From: Gentiana macrophylla
Lineage: Eukaryota > Streptophyta > Magnoliopsida > Gentianales > Gentianaceae
Direction of reading: 5' to 3'
Length of the DNA: 64,000 bases
Assembly (NCBI GenBank): GCA_026214975.1
Contig: CM047806.1
Location: 2,951,822-3,015,821 of the forward strand
The notes under the pieces were generated by a model that worked only from the letters and a program-made list of their open reading frames with translations, had not been told where the DNA came from and ran no database searches. Positions 34,619 to 48,000 of this stretch are shown in pieces. Every line of letters begins with the position of its first letter. Positions within the stretch are counted from its first letter, which is position 1. Position numbers and translations under genes: made by a program.

Positions 34619-34919
34619 TATCGTACCTAGGATGCATATTCATTTATTTAAATATAGTTACAACATGAATAAACACGCTATAAAATATCTTAACAAAAGA
34701 ACAAAACAACAACATGGTACTGAAATAACATCATCCTCTGGTTCCACAAAACCCGACATCAAGCTGCAAAAACTCGGCCCGGTCGGCTTGGGCGCTTCTT
34801 TCCGCTTCCTTGACTCGAGCTACCTTTGTTCCTCTATTTGGACACGCTCTAGAAAAGTGTCACGGCTCTCCTTGAGATGTAGCAACGGTGTTGTTGCTGC
34901 TGCACTCTCCGAGTGATTT

Positions 34920-36101
34920 CGTTGCACTTAGAACAAAGCGGTGCTTTATTGCGGGCCTTAGTTGCCGTAGGAGCCGTCGTCTTCTTGACATTACATTGCG
35001 GTGCTCCCCTATAAGCGCCTTTGACTAGTCCCAAAGTTTCTCTTGTTTCCAACAACCACTGTAGCCTTCTTTCTAAAGGTCTCGACTTCCAAAGCTTTAT
35101 TCAGTAGCTCTGCCATATTCTTTGCTGTAAATCCCAACATGCCTGATTGGATTTCATAAGCCAAGCCGTCCTTGTAAAGAGCCATCTTTCTTTCCTCCAC
35201 TTTCATCAACTCGGGGTAGAACCGCCCCAATTCATTGAACTTATTGGTGTACTGGGTCACTGTGTACTGAGTACCTTGCTTAAATTTCAAAAACTGACTT
35301 GCCTTATCAGCTTGCACCGTAGCCGGAAAGTACTCGTTGTAAAACATAGCTTTAAAACCTTCCCAGTCCGTTATCTTACCGTTACTGCTTTGAATGGCAT
35401 CGATCCATGCTTCTGCTGCTCCCAACAGAAAACTAACTGCCAGCTGTGCCATTTCCGTCTCAGGGACATGTATATTCCTGCAAGCCTTTTGCCATTCTTC
35501 TGCCTTCATATGTTCCACATTTCCATAAAAGTTCTCAACCCGATTCCTTCTTAACCGTGTGTACCAATCTACAACTGGTGCTTGCTCAAAAGCCGGTCTA
35601 GCTGGTGGGTAAACCGGTGGGTAACCGTAAGGTATCTGCTGTGGGTACTGTTGTTGAGGAGGGTGAGCCGGATACGCTTGAGTACAGGCTGGTAAGGATA
35701 GTATCCCTGAGGGTAAACCGATGAGGTGCGGAGGAGTGCTGGGGTTCTTTGAAAACAAAAGGTGGGTAACCAATGCCTTGTTGATGATCAAGGCGTGGTG
35801 AAGGTGGTACGGTAGGTTGAGGAGCATGCCCTACAGGAGGAGGGTAAAAGGCCTGTTGCTGCTGAGGATACCCAGGTGGATAAACACTTGTTGGTGGAGG
35901 GTACACGCTAGCCACAGGTGGTGGTACATAGCCAGCTGGGAAATCACTTACCATGGTGAACTGAGCCGAACTTCCCACGTGCCATCGTGGAGGTCGTTCC
36001 TGATGAGGTCGGGGTGACAAGCTCTGATGAGACCTCGGTGATGGTGTCGCCGTATGAGGTGGTGGTGACAAACTCTGCTGGGTTAAGGGTATCGGCCTCA
36101 C
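34920..36101 (-). pseudogene. Gypsy gag
   Basis: The N-terminal part (35598-36101) is rich in Pro, Gln and Tyr (VYPPPTSVYPPGYPQQQQ). A frame change leads to the Retrotrans_gag domain (35009-35640): EEWQKACRNIHVPETEMAQL, AWIDAIQSSNGKITDWEGFK, FYNEYFPATVQADKASQFL. A decayed Cys-rich piece (CSKCNEITRR, about 34935) stands where the zinc knuckle should be. Domain order fits plant chromovirus gag. Confidence 0.88.
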
Positions 36102-36277
36102 TACACCACCCCCTACAACCGGTATGGGACTTTCCCTCGAACTCGGAAGACTCGCACCCGCTCAGGTCCTCGTGAACACCATCACGATGATCAAGAAAAC
36201 CAGACGATACTAAAAGATCTAAAGAAGCTTATCTTAAAAGAAAGGAAGCCTAAAGGACGCTTTTCTCTGATACCAAC

Positions 36278-39200
36278 TGTAACGCCCCGTTCCCGGACAC
36301 CGAGTCCTTATCCGGAAATGAAACGTTCGGCACGTATAAAATAAAAGTAAATTCACTTTATACGTAAGCCTCTACTACGTCGTATCAAATTAAAGCAAAC
36401 GAAAGCAAAAACTCGGGTATAAAATTTCTAAACGTTTCAGAATAGAAAAGAGAAAATCTAAAAGCGGAAATGTAAATTTATTACATTTGAGGAAGTATGA
36501 AAATCCCAAAAGAAAAGTACTACACGTCTCGAAAGACCAAAAGTCTACCTCAAAAGTATCAAATAAATCCAAATGTAAAGTAAAACTTAAAAATGATAAG
36601 TCTTCAACGAGCGCCGTCAACGTCGTCGTCGAACTCCTCCTCGAAAACCTGTTCGTCTTCTCATCCCCAAACACACAGAAAACATGCATTTGAGGTAAGT
36701 ACAACGTACTTAATAAGAAAGAGAAGCTATGATAACAACTATAGTTTATACGGAAAAGATATTTAATTAAATTGGTTGTTTATGTGAAACCGACTCAACC
36801 TAGGGTTCATTTCATGTCCATCAACACAAATTGACAAAACGTTCCTACTTAGCTTATCTGTGTTACAACCGCACTCAAGGGCACTACGCGCATCCACCTT
36901 GGCAGAATCCCTCCGTACTTAGGGTCATTATGACCTACGGAGTTCTTCTACCTCGGGAACACTCTTTTGCAACATATTAGTGGATCACACCAATATCCAC
37001 GAAGTCTAGAAAAGGTAGACTCCGATAGCTTGCGCGTCTCAGCAGAGTCACTCTGTACTTAGGGTCATTGACCTACAGAGTTCCTCCGCCTTCAGAGGTA
37101 GCACATGCATCGCGATTTAGCCTGGTGCCTAGCCAAGAGATACATGTTGTTTAATCTTTTACTAGTCAAGTACGTTGATTATTAGGATGATTAACTAGCC
37201 ACCTAGGTGTTTTCAAATAATCTCCCTCACACAAACTACTCTCTTCGTAGACCACTAGACACGGACAAGTCTTAGCAATTACACAGACATTGATGAATAC
37301 TAACTCATCAAAGCACAAGCCTATCATGCTCTTCCGACGGATCCGAACTTCAACTCCCTTTAAGAGTACATTCGGTGTTTTAACTGAACGAATCAGAAGC
37401 TCAATTCAGGCTTGTTGATAGGTTCATATTTGACTACATATATGGTGCAATTTTAGGGCGTTTTCTACGAAAAGATCTCGCTTGGGTGGTTGTTTTTGGT
37501 GTATTTCAGGTTTAATATGATGGAGACATGATTTTGGATGTTTTGAGGCATTTTGGAGTCATTTGGAGCTATTTAGACAAAGTGGAAGTGAAGCGATTGA
37601 ATCGGAAAAGAAAACGGTGCTGAAAAGCTAAAAGCTGGAACGGTAGGATCCTACCATTAGATAGTAAGCTGGGCAGAAACGAATCGAGCTGGCGGCGAAT
37701 TTATGGCTCATTGCAACGTTATCAAACACTTTTTTTTTTTACATATTTGACTTTACAGATGGACCTACTTTATTATTTTATTAGTTTTTTATTAGGATGA
37801 TTGATATTATTTAATTATTAGAAAATTTCCCTTTTAAAAAGAAAGAAGACGGCAACGCATTTTTTTTCCCTGGCTGGAACGCATACATTCAGATTTTTGG
37901 AGCCGCAATTTAGCAACAGCTTGTGCGACTTGGGTACTCATTTTTTCCTAGGGTTTATTTATTCAACAACTACACTTTTCTCAATTTTCTACAATTGAAT
38001 AAGGTATTCTGATTACTTTTATGCTTATTATTATGATCATGAGTAGCTAAGTTCTCTTTTCCAGTTAAAGCATTGTGAATCCCTAAATCTATCAATTGTG
38101 AGATCAAATTGATATTTCTCCTCGTTTAATTTTTGGTATCGTTTAATTCTCTGTTTAAATCGAATTAGAATTAGTAAATCAATCTAATTTCCACTGCAGG
38201 GTTTTTAGTTTAATTGTCTAGTTCATTGCCATAATTTACACCAAGACGGTTGTTTAGGTGAAATTAAAAGTGGTAAACGATAAATTTCTGCCGGATCGCC
38301 TCCCGTAGGAATCACTGTTGTGAGAATTAAGTGTTCTATGGTTAAAATTAGACCGGTTGGCTTAATACCTAGAAATTGGGTTTTTCTGCTAGTTAATGCT
38401 ATCGGTTCACCAACTTCTAGCGGTCGTTAGGAGTGTGATTCCGATTAGGGAATAATTAGTGGCGGTTGCCCTAGTTATCGTTTGTAGGAAAAACTGGCTA
38501 ATTCGCGGTTGCGGTTAGCTATAACCAATTTATCAAGCATCAAATGAGTCATTTCTGCATCAATGATCAATTGTGTTGATTTAGGGAGGAAACATTGGCT
38601 TTAGCTGGATTCGTCTCAACTTGATTTTTCCTTACTTATTTGCTCTATTCTGCTTTTAATTTTTCCGCCAAGATTTCATTCTTGCATACTTTGTGAATTT
38701 ATACTTAATTTTAAAGTCATCTACACAACTTGTTTTTATCACTATTCTCGAAAAGAAATAATCAAGCCCATGCTCGTGGGATCGACTCCTTCTCGCCCTA
38801 TACTAGTTGTAAGGTGAAGGGAAATAATTTTGGTGGGTTAACGACACACCACTTGTCCAAGTTTATACAGTATTAACATACCATGTTTAAAGGTTTCATA
38901 AAGCTAAATCATGCTTATAGGGCTGGACCACACCCAACAAAGGAAGAAGGACAAAATAAGCTAGACGCCCGTTTAAGGCTCTGGACGCCCGTCTCGAACC
39001 ATATTGGGCGCCCGTCCACTATATACCAGACGCCCGTCCACTTAAAAACGATTTCAATCTCGAATGTAAAACAACACTTCAAACGCCCCGTCGGTAAAGC
39101 CAGGCGCTCGTCGAAGTGTGCCCCAAGTAGACGCCCGTCCAGGGAGGCCAGACTTCGTCCACTGGGTTCGACTAGAACCCTAACCCTTCATCATGCGATT

Positions 39201-39812
39201 TCCAAAACGATTCCAAACCGAACCACAACAAGAACAAAGAGAAGCTTCGAGAAAAACATGTCTAAACATATCATGGCACTTATGGTCAATGATCAATCCA
39301 TAAACTCATCAATCTAGCATCAAAACACCCTACAATTTCATCTAAACCTCATAAAAGACAATTGAGATCATAGGGATAGTTTCTTACCTATTTGCAAACC
39401 GCATAAACCGATCAAAACCTCAACAAAAGCCTGCAGCTTTGCCAACCAAACCGGTAACCAATCGTTGCTCCTTCACACAGCGGTTCCAAATCTTCCGTCG
39501 ATCGAAAATCACCAAGAGTTGCTTCAGTTATTGGTGAAACTCTCCCATCCCTCAACTCTCTCCTTGAATGCGCAGAAGGGAGGAGAAAACGTGGCTGCTC
39601 TTTTTTTGTAAAAAGGTTATGGGAATTATCAGTCAAATTTTCCTTTAAATACCCATTCCCATAAAACCTTAGTTTTCCTTATTTGCCCTTAATTATAAAA
39701 AAAAATATATATGACGTCCAAATTAATTAACTCCGATTAAAAGGAACCGAACCCAATATTTCGTTTTCGCAAAAAGACACGTCTGTCCTTTCCCGAAAAT
39801 CGGAATATTACA
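36278..39812 (-). repeat. 5' LTR of the Gypsy element, interrupted
   Basis: 3,535 bp. Without the 1,436-bp nested element and its 5-bp TSD it is about 2,094 bp and matches the left LTR, including the GACGCCCGT array (from 38964). Confidence 0.93.
37416..38851. mobile_element. Solo LTR nested in the Gypsy 5' LTR
   Basis: 1,436 bp, TGATAGGTTC...ACACACCA, flanked by CTTGT (37411-37415 and 38852-38856) and absent from the left LTR. No primer site, purine tract or coding sequence, so it is a solo LTR. Features such as ATGAGTAGCTAAGTTC and GGGATCGACTCC near the end recall Tat/Athila-type Gypsy LTRs; the family assignment is tentative. Confidence 0.85.
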
Positions 39813-39825
39813 GTGTCTCCCCTAA

Positions 39826-40233
39826 GGGCATTCGTAGCAGAAGACCTATATGGTGTCATATCCCTAAGATGAAGATAAAAAATAGATTTTAATCCAAAAT
39901 AGTTTCCACAGCAGAGTTCATATCCCTATTTATTTTTAGGGATATGAACAGTGCATCCCTACTTGTGGGGATGCACTATTCACGCCCTAAACATATTTAA
40001 TTATTAAAAATTATAGGGATAGGGATGCTGCTGGAGTGAAATAATAAATATGTAATGTGTATAGATAGGATTTTGAGGTAAATATGTATTATTTAATATT
40101 ATTTGAAATGTTATAGAGATAATGATAGAGATGCTGTTGTGGAGGTTTTTGAATTGAGATGTTGTAAAATAGGGATATGTATTATTTTATATTATTTTAG
40201 GGATAAAATTTGGGGCTTCTGATAAGAATGCCC
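39826..40233. mobile_element. PIF/Harbinger (Tourist-like) MITE
   Basis: 408 bp. Terminal inverted repeats GGGCATTCGTAGCAGAAG and CTTCTGATAAGAATGCCC, flanked by TAA on both sides, the 3-bp TSD of PIF/Harbinger. An internal inverted repeat (GTGCATCCCTAC, TGGGGATGCAC at about 39950-39982) could form a hairpin. It starts nine bases after the Gypsy TSD. Confidence 0.88.
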
Positions 40234-40254
40234 TAATAGATTAGAATAGATACA

Positions 40255-40515
40255 GTGGCGCGACCGCAGGAATTGTGTGATATGGATCAGGGAACAAGAA
40301 CGACATACCGTATTACAAGTTTATAATACATTTTATAAAAAATATATGAGTAATTATGGGTCAAGGGTATATATTTGAACTTTTAGCGGTCGATAAGTAG
40401 ATATTATTACATAAAAATTTTAAATAGTGATAAAAATTCATAGAATTCTTTTTTTATTTTATTAGTTTTTAGTTTGAGGGTCACTTGACCCAAAGTGTAT
40501 AAGGTGGCGCCGCCC
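40255..40515. repeat. Dispersed repeat, copy 2 of 3
   Basis: Starts CAGTGGCGCGACCGCAGGAATT and ends GGTCACTTGACCC...GGTGGCGCCGCCCCTG. The ends are roughly inverted (GGCG/CGCC), as in hAT-type non-autonomous elements. Related to 10845-11100 and 57590-57815. Confidence 0.55.
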
Positions 40516-41180
40516 CTGAAGACAACATCCAAGAACCTAAGCAACTCCTCATGAAACCCCATACAAATGCCAAGATTTTGAAAGGTTCGGCCCCAACCTA
40601 AAAGAGTCTCATAGAGTTTTGTGGAGGATGTAAACCGATGGTTATCTTTAACTGTGGATCCGGAAATATTATTCAGCTAGATCCGTAAATAATTTTCAAA
40701 GTAATTATTTTTTTATGAGATCCGAAATATTTTTCTATAAGTAATATATAGATTTTTTTTTTTTTAATTTAATTTTAACGGAATCCACGGACCCCATATA
40801 GGTACACTTGCATCCGCCTGACTTGGTAAGAGGTTGCATGTACACGTATTATTTTAATTTTTTTTTTTCTGAGAAACATTGATTTATGGTACTCCTTCCC
40901 TTTTTTTAATTATCGGAGAGAAGAATCACACAGATTAATAAATTGATTAATATATATGAAATAGATTGTAAAATAACAAAATTATCCTTCATTTATTGTG
41001 TAATGGAAAATCGCACCAAAATTTAGGTTATTGAAATGAAGGGTAGAGAAGGAAAAAAATAATAAATGGTGCATTGACAATGTAAAATGAAATTGACAAA
41101 TAAATAAAAACAAAGCAAATTCTGAAAAATTACAGTTAAAAAAAAACGGAGGGATTATCGAACTCTCACACTCTATCTCA
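40516..41180. repeat. Unassigned AT-rich intergenic with GGATCCG-type repeat
   Basis: 40655-40820 contains GGATCCGGAAATATT...ACGGAATCCACGGACC...GCATCCGCC, resembling the elements at 41447-41610, 58958-59185 and 62975-63080. The rest is AT rich with nothing recognisable. Confidence 0.45.
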
Positions 41181-41189
41181 AAGGCAAGA

Positions 41190-41620
41190 ATGCGACCACA
41201 ATTGTCATAATTTTTTTACCAATGAGCCAATGACGGAGATATGAAGGAGATATTTCTCTCACGTTCTCAATCGAGTTAACAATATATTATGACGGAGATA
41301 TGACGGAAAACCGGAGAATTCTTTTTCGCCGGATGGCTTAACCCTTTTCGCCCTACCTTTAGCTATGTCCTTGCAATGAGCCATGACCTTGGGAGTCACC
41401 CATCAAGATTTCGATTGACGTCAAGGGAAAGATGTGGATGTTTGTAAATAATAGTGGATGCAGATTATATTTTTTGATTTATTTTTTTCAGACGGATCCA
41501 TAATTTTTTTGAAGTAATTGCATATTTCAAAGGTGACTTTAAATTTTTATTATAGGTAAAACTTAGAAAAATAATTATAGTATGGTCCATGGCCACTTTT
41601 TTGTAAAACCCTGTTTCGAA
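41190..41620. repeat. LINE-associated repeat, copy A
   Basis: Pieces such as TTTTTTTACCAATGAGCCA, GGGAAAGATGTGGATGT, AATAATAGTGGATGCAG and GGTCCATGGCCAC occur in the same order at 62880-63075. The other copy adjoins a LINE coding scrap, so this is probably the same LINE 3' end plus an inserted MITE. Confidence 0.55.
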
Positions 41621-42009
41621 AGCCTAACTCTTAACTGGAAAATGAGGTTCAACACATACCTTTAGGTTAAGGAACACATTACCTTAACTGACTTATGGAC
41701 AGTAAGTAAAAAAAAATAGAAACAAAAACACCGCCATCTTGGTTAAGCATTAATAAAAGTGCCGGATTAATAAGAAGGGAAAGAAAAGTCACTATTATAT
41801 GACACATAAAACAATGTGATGTAACCAAAAAAAAAAAAAAAAAAAAAAAATGTGATGTAACATATAGTTGGTATTACGATAATGTTTTGGTTTATTCTCA
41901 TCAACGATGCATAAGAAGTATGTGTTTAAACGCGGCTTAACGAGATGTGTCTGCAAGATGTGCTTAATCTTATCAAATCTCTTGACGAAGTTGTGGAGTA
42001 CTTCATGCT

Positions 42010-45000
42010 CTAAACCCTCATGCCATCAAGAAAAGATTTTGGTTCACTGGATAAATAACCTTTGAGGTAATCTACAACACTGATTCGTTTGAATTTTGGC
42101 GTATTTTGAGTAATGAGGCTTGGAGCAGGCCCCAAATCACCCTCTAATTTTGCAGCGTGAAAAGCTGCAATAGAGATTCTTTCATTGACAGAATTCACTG
42201 TTGCTCGATGCTCCACACTCTTGTAAATCCCATTTGTCACAATCTACATTCAATGTAATCAACAACGAAATTCAGACAAGAAGGAGTCATAGGTTTGAGG
42301 TGTAAAAACAATGGTGTGTAAAAATACGAAGTAGAACTGGATACAATTGACCTAAACGACTTTGTCGTAGTATATATAAAAAAGATAATTTCATACACCG
42401 CGTAGCCTCTTTATCATTTTAGAAGCTAACTAATTGTGAAGTTGTAACACCCCTCGGCCCTCGGTCTGACAACGTTACTTAAGCCATAATAGATTCGGTA
42501 ACCACTTAGACTTGTCGTCTTCGCTTGGCCTAAAAACATTAACTCGAGTTAACAATATATTATGTATCATCTTATAAGTTACTAAGGTCCTCGCCACTAC
42601 CCTATTACATTGATCCCCCTCCTCTTATAAGGAAGAGAGGTCCTCACCAGGACCTTGTCCCTATCAGAAGTAACTAGAATTCGCCCCCAACACCTCCCAC
42701 AGTGTGACACATTTGTTTTGGTAGTCGGTTTTTATACCAACAACCCTAGGTCTGAGAACACTATTTGATCCATAATGGATCCGGTAACTACTCATCATCT
42801 TCACTTGCGCGGCCTAAAAGAGTTAATCCAAGTTAACAATTCCATCATGTCTCATTCTTATATGAAGGTAATGTTTCTCTCACATTTCCCAATGTGGGAT
42901 ATTACCAAAGTAGTGGAAAAGTTACGCACATTTACATAGCATAACTTGATGATCCGATTTAAGAAAACTCAAAACTAAACTTCATGCCAAGATGATTAAT
43001 GAACGTAACACATATATAAGATCACTAAAAATGTCTTTTGTTCACATACCTCTAACATATCACCCACGTTAACAATAAAAGCGTCAGGAAGTGGTAGCAC
43101 AGGGACCCAAACTCCATCCTTCCGTACTTGTAGTCCTTCTACTTCACTAACTTGAAGTAGAATGGTTAGCCCGGCACCATCAGTGTGAGGGCACAACCCA
43201 GTGACAAGCTCCGGTTGTGGGCATGGTGGATAATGATTCATCCTCAAAGACTGGCTTCCTTCCTCAAAAACGATGGTCATGTCTTCAAGGTCCATTCCTA
43301 AAGCTCTAGCCATTAGGCTAAGGATCTTCATTGTGAGGCTATTCACTTCGGCACAATATGCCTCTAGAGCTTCCCTGCATGCCACATGCATTATTAAATG
43401 GGACAGGTCGTTACAATCATCTTATGTTTTATTTATGTTGATAAATTGTTGCATAAATGACTCCATGTTTTATTTATGTCAATAGTTATTGCATGCGTAT
43501 GCAGTAGTTTTGAATGAATTTGTACGTACCTGAATGAAAGAATTAGCTTGGGAAACAAATGAGGCTTTCTTAAATACGCAGGTTGAGTTATAAAATAAAA
43601 CATGTCTGCCCAGTCAAGCTTTTGTTCCTCGGATACAACAAACGCCTGCCCGAACCCCTCTAAATCACCGGGTTCTTGTTTGAATGTTTCTTTCTCTTCC
43701 ATTGACATATGAAAAAATGCTTGAATCTCATTTTTCACTTTCTTTACCAGTGATGTACTCATCCCATGATTAACTATCTGTAAAAAAATTAATTTTCCAT
43801 ATGGTTACAAACATACAATCAATGAAAGGTTCAGTCATCATAATAGCAAAGGAAAAACAACATTTTCAACCCTTTTATTTCACGACTTTTGCATTTTTCT
43901 TATATCTATTTTGACTTCACCTCTCATCTATCCATATGTATGCTTTTTTAGTCCAAAGTTCCGTGTGTCTGAAACTTAGTGATGAGAGCCAACTTTGCTT
44001 TATTTCTTACGTGATTTAGCCCTTGTTTATGACTCATTTGATACACTTTTGGGGTAGTTTCAACGATTTATGATGCATTTTCACCATTGCATTCACTTTG
44101 AGGTCACAGACGAATAAGTCTGAAAATCTTGTCATTTTTAGTGAATTATTGCATATCTCATGCCTATTTTATCTTGTCGGAGTTATGCGCGTTATTGTTA
44201 AAAGTATTTCTAGGATATAGGTTGATTGTGATCCCAGGAGAGGAGGCATTGATGATGGAAGGGTGATTTTGTAACGCCCCCAGACCCCGGGCCTGGTAGC
44301 ACTAAATGAGTCATAAATGGTCCGGTCAACTGCTTAGACCGCGGTCCTCGCTTGGTCTAAAATGGCTAACCCGAGTTGACAAGACATTTATGTCTCACAC
44401 TTATATGGGGGTGAGCATTCTCTTATTTTACCGATGTGGGACTTTACATTCTCCCTATATAGTGGGGTGGCGTCCTCGCCAGGACGGCCGAGACTGTTCC
44501 TGGATAGTCCCTACCAGAGGTAACTAGAGGCCATCCTTACACCGTCTTCTTGTACGGTGCAGCGCATAGTTCCGTCTGATAGTCGGCTCTGAATACCATT
44601 CTGTAACGCCCCCAGACCCCGGGCCTGGTAGCACTAAATGAGTCATAAATGGTCCGGTCAACTGCTTAGACCGCCGTCCTCGCTTGGTCTAAAAGGGCTA
44701 ACCCGAGTTGACAAGACCTTTATGTCACACACTTATATGGGGGTGAGCATTCTCTTATTTTACCGATGTGGGACTTTACAGATTTTGAATGGTGGAAACA
44801 TATGCCCGAAGCTTAAGAGTTGAAACGGATTAAGAATCATTAATGTTTTCCTGCTGCTGTCACTTAATTTGAGTTTTGAGACCTCTTATAGGGCATATTA
44901 TAGGAAAGTTTTCTTCATGAAAGTTGTAGGGTATTGAATAATATTTTTATGTCAACTTGAATCAATCAAATCGGAGCTATACACACAAAGATATTGTCGA

Positions 45001-48000
45001 ATTCCCGAAGGTATGCCAGTAGCCACAAGAAGGGTCCTGGCGGGTGCCAGAGTTGAAGCCGGTGGATGCCGGACAAAACCAGAAGCCTCGGGAAAAGCTG
45101 GCGGGCGCCGGGACAAGCCTGGAGGGCACCGATCTGTCCATGACACGTGATTTTTCGTTTTTTGGTCCATTCAGGGTCGGACTTAATTTGAAGATATAAA
45201 AGTCAATTAGGTCGAAATTTTCTTCATACCATTATTTTATCTTCAGTTCTTAGACTATTTTCTTGCCAAAACTATAGATTTAGGTTAAATGACTTGCACC
45301 AAATTTCTACGATTGTTGATTCTTTTCCACTATTTCTTTCCACGGGATTGACAAACCAATTGGAAGATTCATTTACGTTATTCTTAATTTTATTTTATTT
45401 ATTTTTATCATGTTTTCTTTCAATTGCTTCATTATTTCTTATTTCGTTCTTCCGATTATGAGTAGCTAAATTTCTAATAGCTAGATTATGTGATGAATCT
45501 ACGAAATTAATGCCTAAACTATGATCCAGGGATGCGTAGGCATTAAAAGTCGAATCGTTTGAATGGTTGTGTTCTAAAACTTAATATTTAATGCTTGAAT
45601 CAACCTGATCACTAGATTAATGATCTCACATATGAACTTTGTAAATGTATTTTGCGAGAGAGTGTGCGATAGGGTTTTCAAATTTTCATACACGAACTAG
45701 TCGAGTTATTCGCAGCCTGTTCTTTAATGAGATTATTCTAGTTAAACCGTGAACTCGGTGGATACGGAACGTGTCTCACATTTTTAAATTATAATATATA
45801 AATAAATCTCATAGAAAAGACTGTTGAACCGAGTATAGTGTAACTAGGTTGTGGTATCAGCACTTAGGGACCAGTTTAGGAGTTTTCATCCACAACACAT
45901 TCATTAGAAGCTATTGGTTGGTTAGTCGGGTTAGGCTCGTTCCTGGTTATTGATTAAAGGTGTTAAGAGTAGAGTTTTTGACTATAGTTTAACTATTTCA
46001 TTTATCATTCATTCTGTTAGGAAATTTGACTTGACCTCTTTTTAAGAGCTGAGTACTAAACTGAGTTTAGTACTAAGCTGAGAAAAGTCAGCTTAGCAAA
46101 AGTGAGCTTTACCAGAAGTCAGCTTTGGGCAGAAGTCAGTTTTGCCAGATGTCAGCTTACCATAAGTTAGCTCTGGGAAAGTCAGTTTTGGGCAAATCTC
46201 AGTTTGGGCAAATGTCAGCATGGTTACGTCTGGTGGAGTCAGTTGAGCTGATTTCACATCTGGGGCATTTTAGTCATTCTGCTAGTATGTTTTTATGGCG
46301 GCTAGGTCTAGTTTTTTGTGGCTATCTGTTGTAACCTAGAACATCTGCAGCAGTCAAGCAGTAGAAGCAGCAACAGCTTTGAGCAATTGCCTTAGGCAAT
46401 TGCCAAGAGTCTGTAAAATCTCCAGTGATAATATATTCTCCTCTTTCTGCCCGTGGAGTAGTCGGCATTTGCCGGAAACCACATTAAATCTTGTGTTATT
46501 ATTCTTGTGTGATTTATGCTTTCTCGTTTATTCTTGATTATTGCAATCCGTTTTGATCCCTGAGGGTCCTAATTCTAACATGTTCTAAAGTTATTATTTT
46601 TATTTGCCTAGTTGTAGATTACCTCACCAATAGGCCTAATTAAACTAAATAAGAGCGTGGTTGTGGTACTTGACTAATTTTTTATTGGATACAACATTGC
46701 TCGCCATTGTAGTACAGCCGATCCAATACTCTGCCGGTTAAAGTTGGTTTGTTATAAGCTTATGAAGGAAGCCATCGCTAAAGAGAAGTTTAATGGTGTT
46801 CGAATTGGGAATGATCAAATTTTGATTTCTCATTTACAATATCCTGATGACACGGTTTTCATGGGGGAATGGAGTTTGGAGAATCTGAGGAATCTAAAGA
46901 GGATTTTGTCTTGTTTCGAGAAATTATCGGTTTTGAAAATAAACATGGGTAAAAGCTCGTTGACCGGGATAAAGGTGCCAGAATAGGACATTAATATAGC
47001 GGCAGCTTCTCTCAATTGTAAGTCCAGTGCTTTACTGTTTAAATACTTGGGATTGTGGGTGGGTCAAAATTTGAAGAAGAGAAAGGCTTGGGAAGGCATT
47101 ATACAGAATGCAAAGCGAAAATTGGTGCTTGGAAGTGGGCTACCTTATCGGAAGGTGGTAGATTGGTTCTTTTAAAAGCTGTTCTAAGCGCTATTCCACT
47201 TTTCTTTTTCTCCGTCTACAAGCCACCTGAATGTGTGCTGATTATCTTGGAAAGTGTGAGGTCTTCTTTTTTTTGGGGAGGGGGTGGGGAAAAAAGAAAA
47301 TTTGCGTGGGTTGAGTGGAGCAAATTACAAGCTCCGAAATCTTTGGGTGGCCTTGGGGTGTGATGACGGTCAAATTATACCCGTAAAAGTCATCAACATT
47401 GACCTTAAATCGAGATTAATAATACGCATTTTATATTAAATCACATGTTTATATTTAATATTTAATGTTATGTGATTTATATTATGTAAATTGGTATTTA
47501 CTCGTTTTATCCGATTATTGTGCGATTAATGTTGATTTTCTGAGATCATTACAAATCGAGAAGATTAGTGTCATTCAATCAATTATCTCAAGATAAGGAA
47601 GGAAGGAAATCGGAGCATTAAATGAGAGAGTAATCGGATCGACATGCAAACGTGCAGTGGGGAGCAAGGCAAACGAAGAAAACGTGTAGAACATGGAAAA
47701 TATAGGTTCGGTCGACCGAACCATTAGGCTCGGTCGACCGAGTGTCATTTTCGGTTGACCGAGTGTCAGCTTCGGGGCGGTTTAGGGCTTTAGTCGTGTT
47801 TACCTTCTAGAACCACCCTAAGTCGGCAAAAACCTCTATATAAGCAAGCAGCTACGAGAATTGTAATATACACCTTAGATATACCTTAGAATATCATTCA
47901 ATAAAACCACTCTATTCATATCTTGATTCAATGTAGTTTATTGAGGGTGTTTCCAGCAATTTAAGGGGTGCATTATGTAAGCCTTTATTTTCTGTTTCTT

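Larger units (their letters stand above)
29553..39812 (-). mobile_element. Gypsy LTR retrotransposon, chromovirus-like, with nested solo LTR
   Basis: Left (3') LTR 29553-31690 and right (5') LTR 36278-39812 start TGTAACGC on the plus strand and end GGAATATTACA (left copy mutated to TTAAA). The 5-bp TSD GTGTC is at 29548-29552 and 39813-39817. Beside the right LTR the minus strand reads GTTGGTATCAGAG, an initiator-Met tRNA primer site; beside the left LTR is the purine tract AAGGGGGGAGGAATT. Gag and pol read on the minus strand in Gypsy order. The right LTR is longer because of a 1,436-bp insertion. A GAGGACGAAACTCC sequence (EDETP) just before the purine tract is typical of plant chromovirus ends. 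Confidence 0.95.

Noticed and set aside
38883..39317. 144-codon frame
   Set aside because: Lies inside the Gypsy LTR and is disrupted by small indels in the other LTR.
43960..46740. One large solo Tat/Athila LTR enclosing the TRIM and the 46015 element
   Set aside because: Some internal phrases fit, but I could not find paired TG/CA ends with a matching 5-bp duplication.
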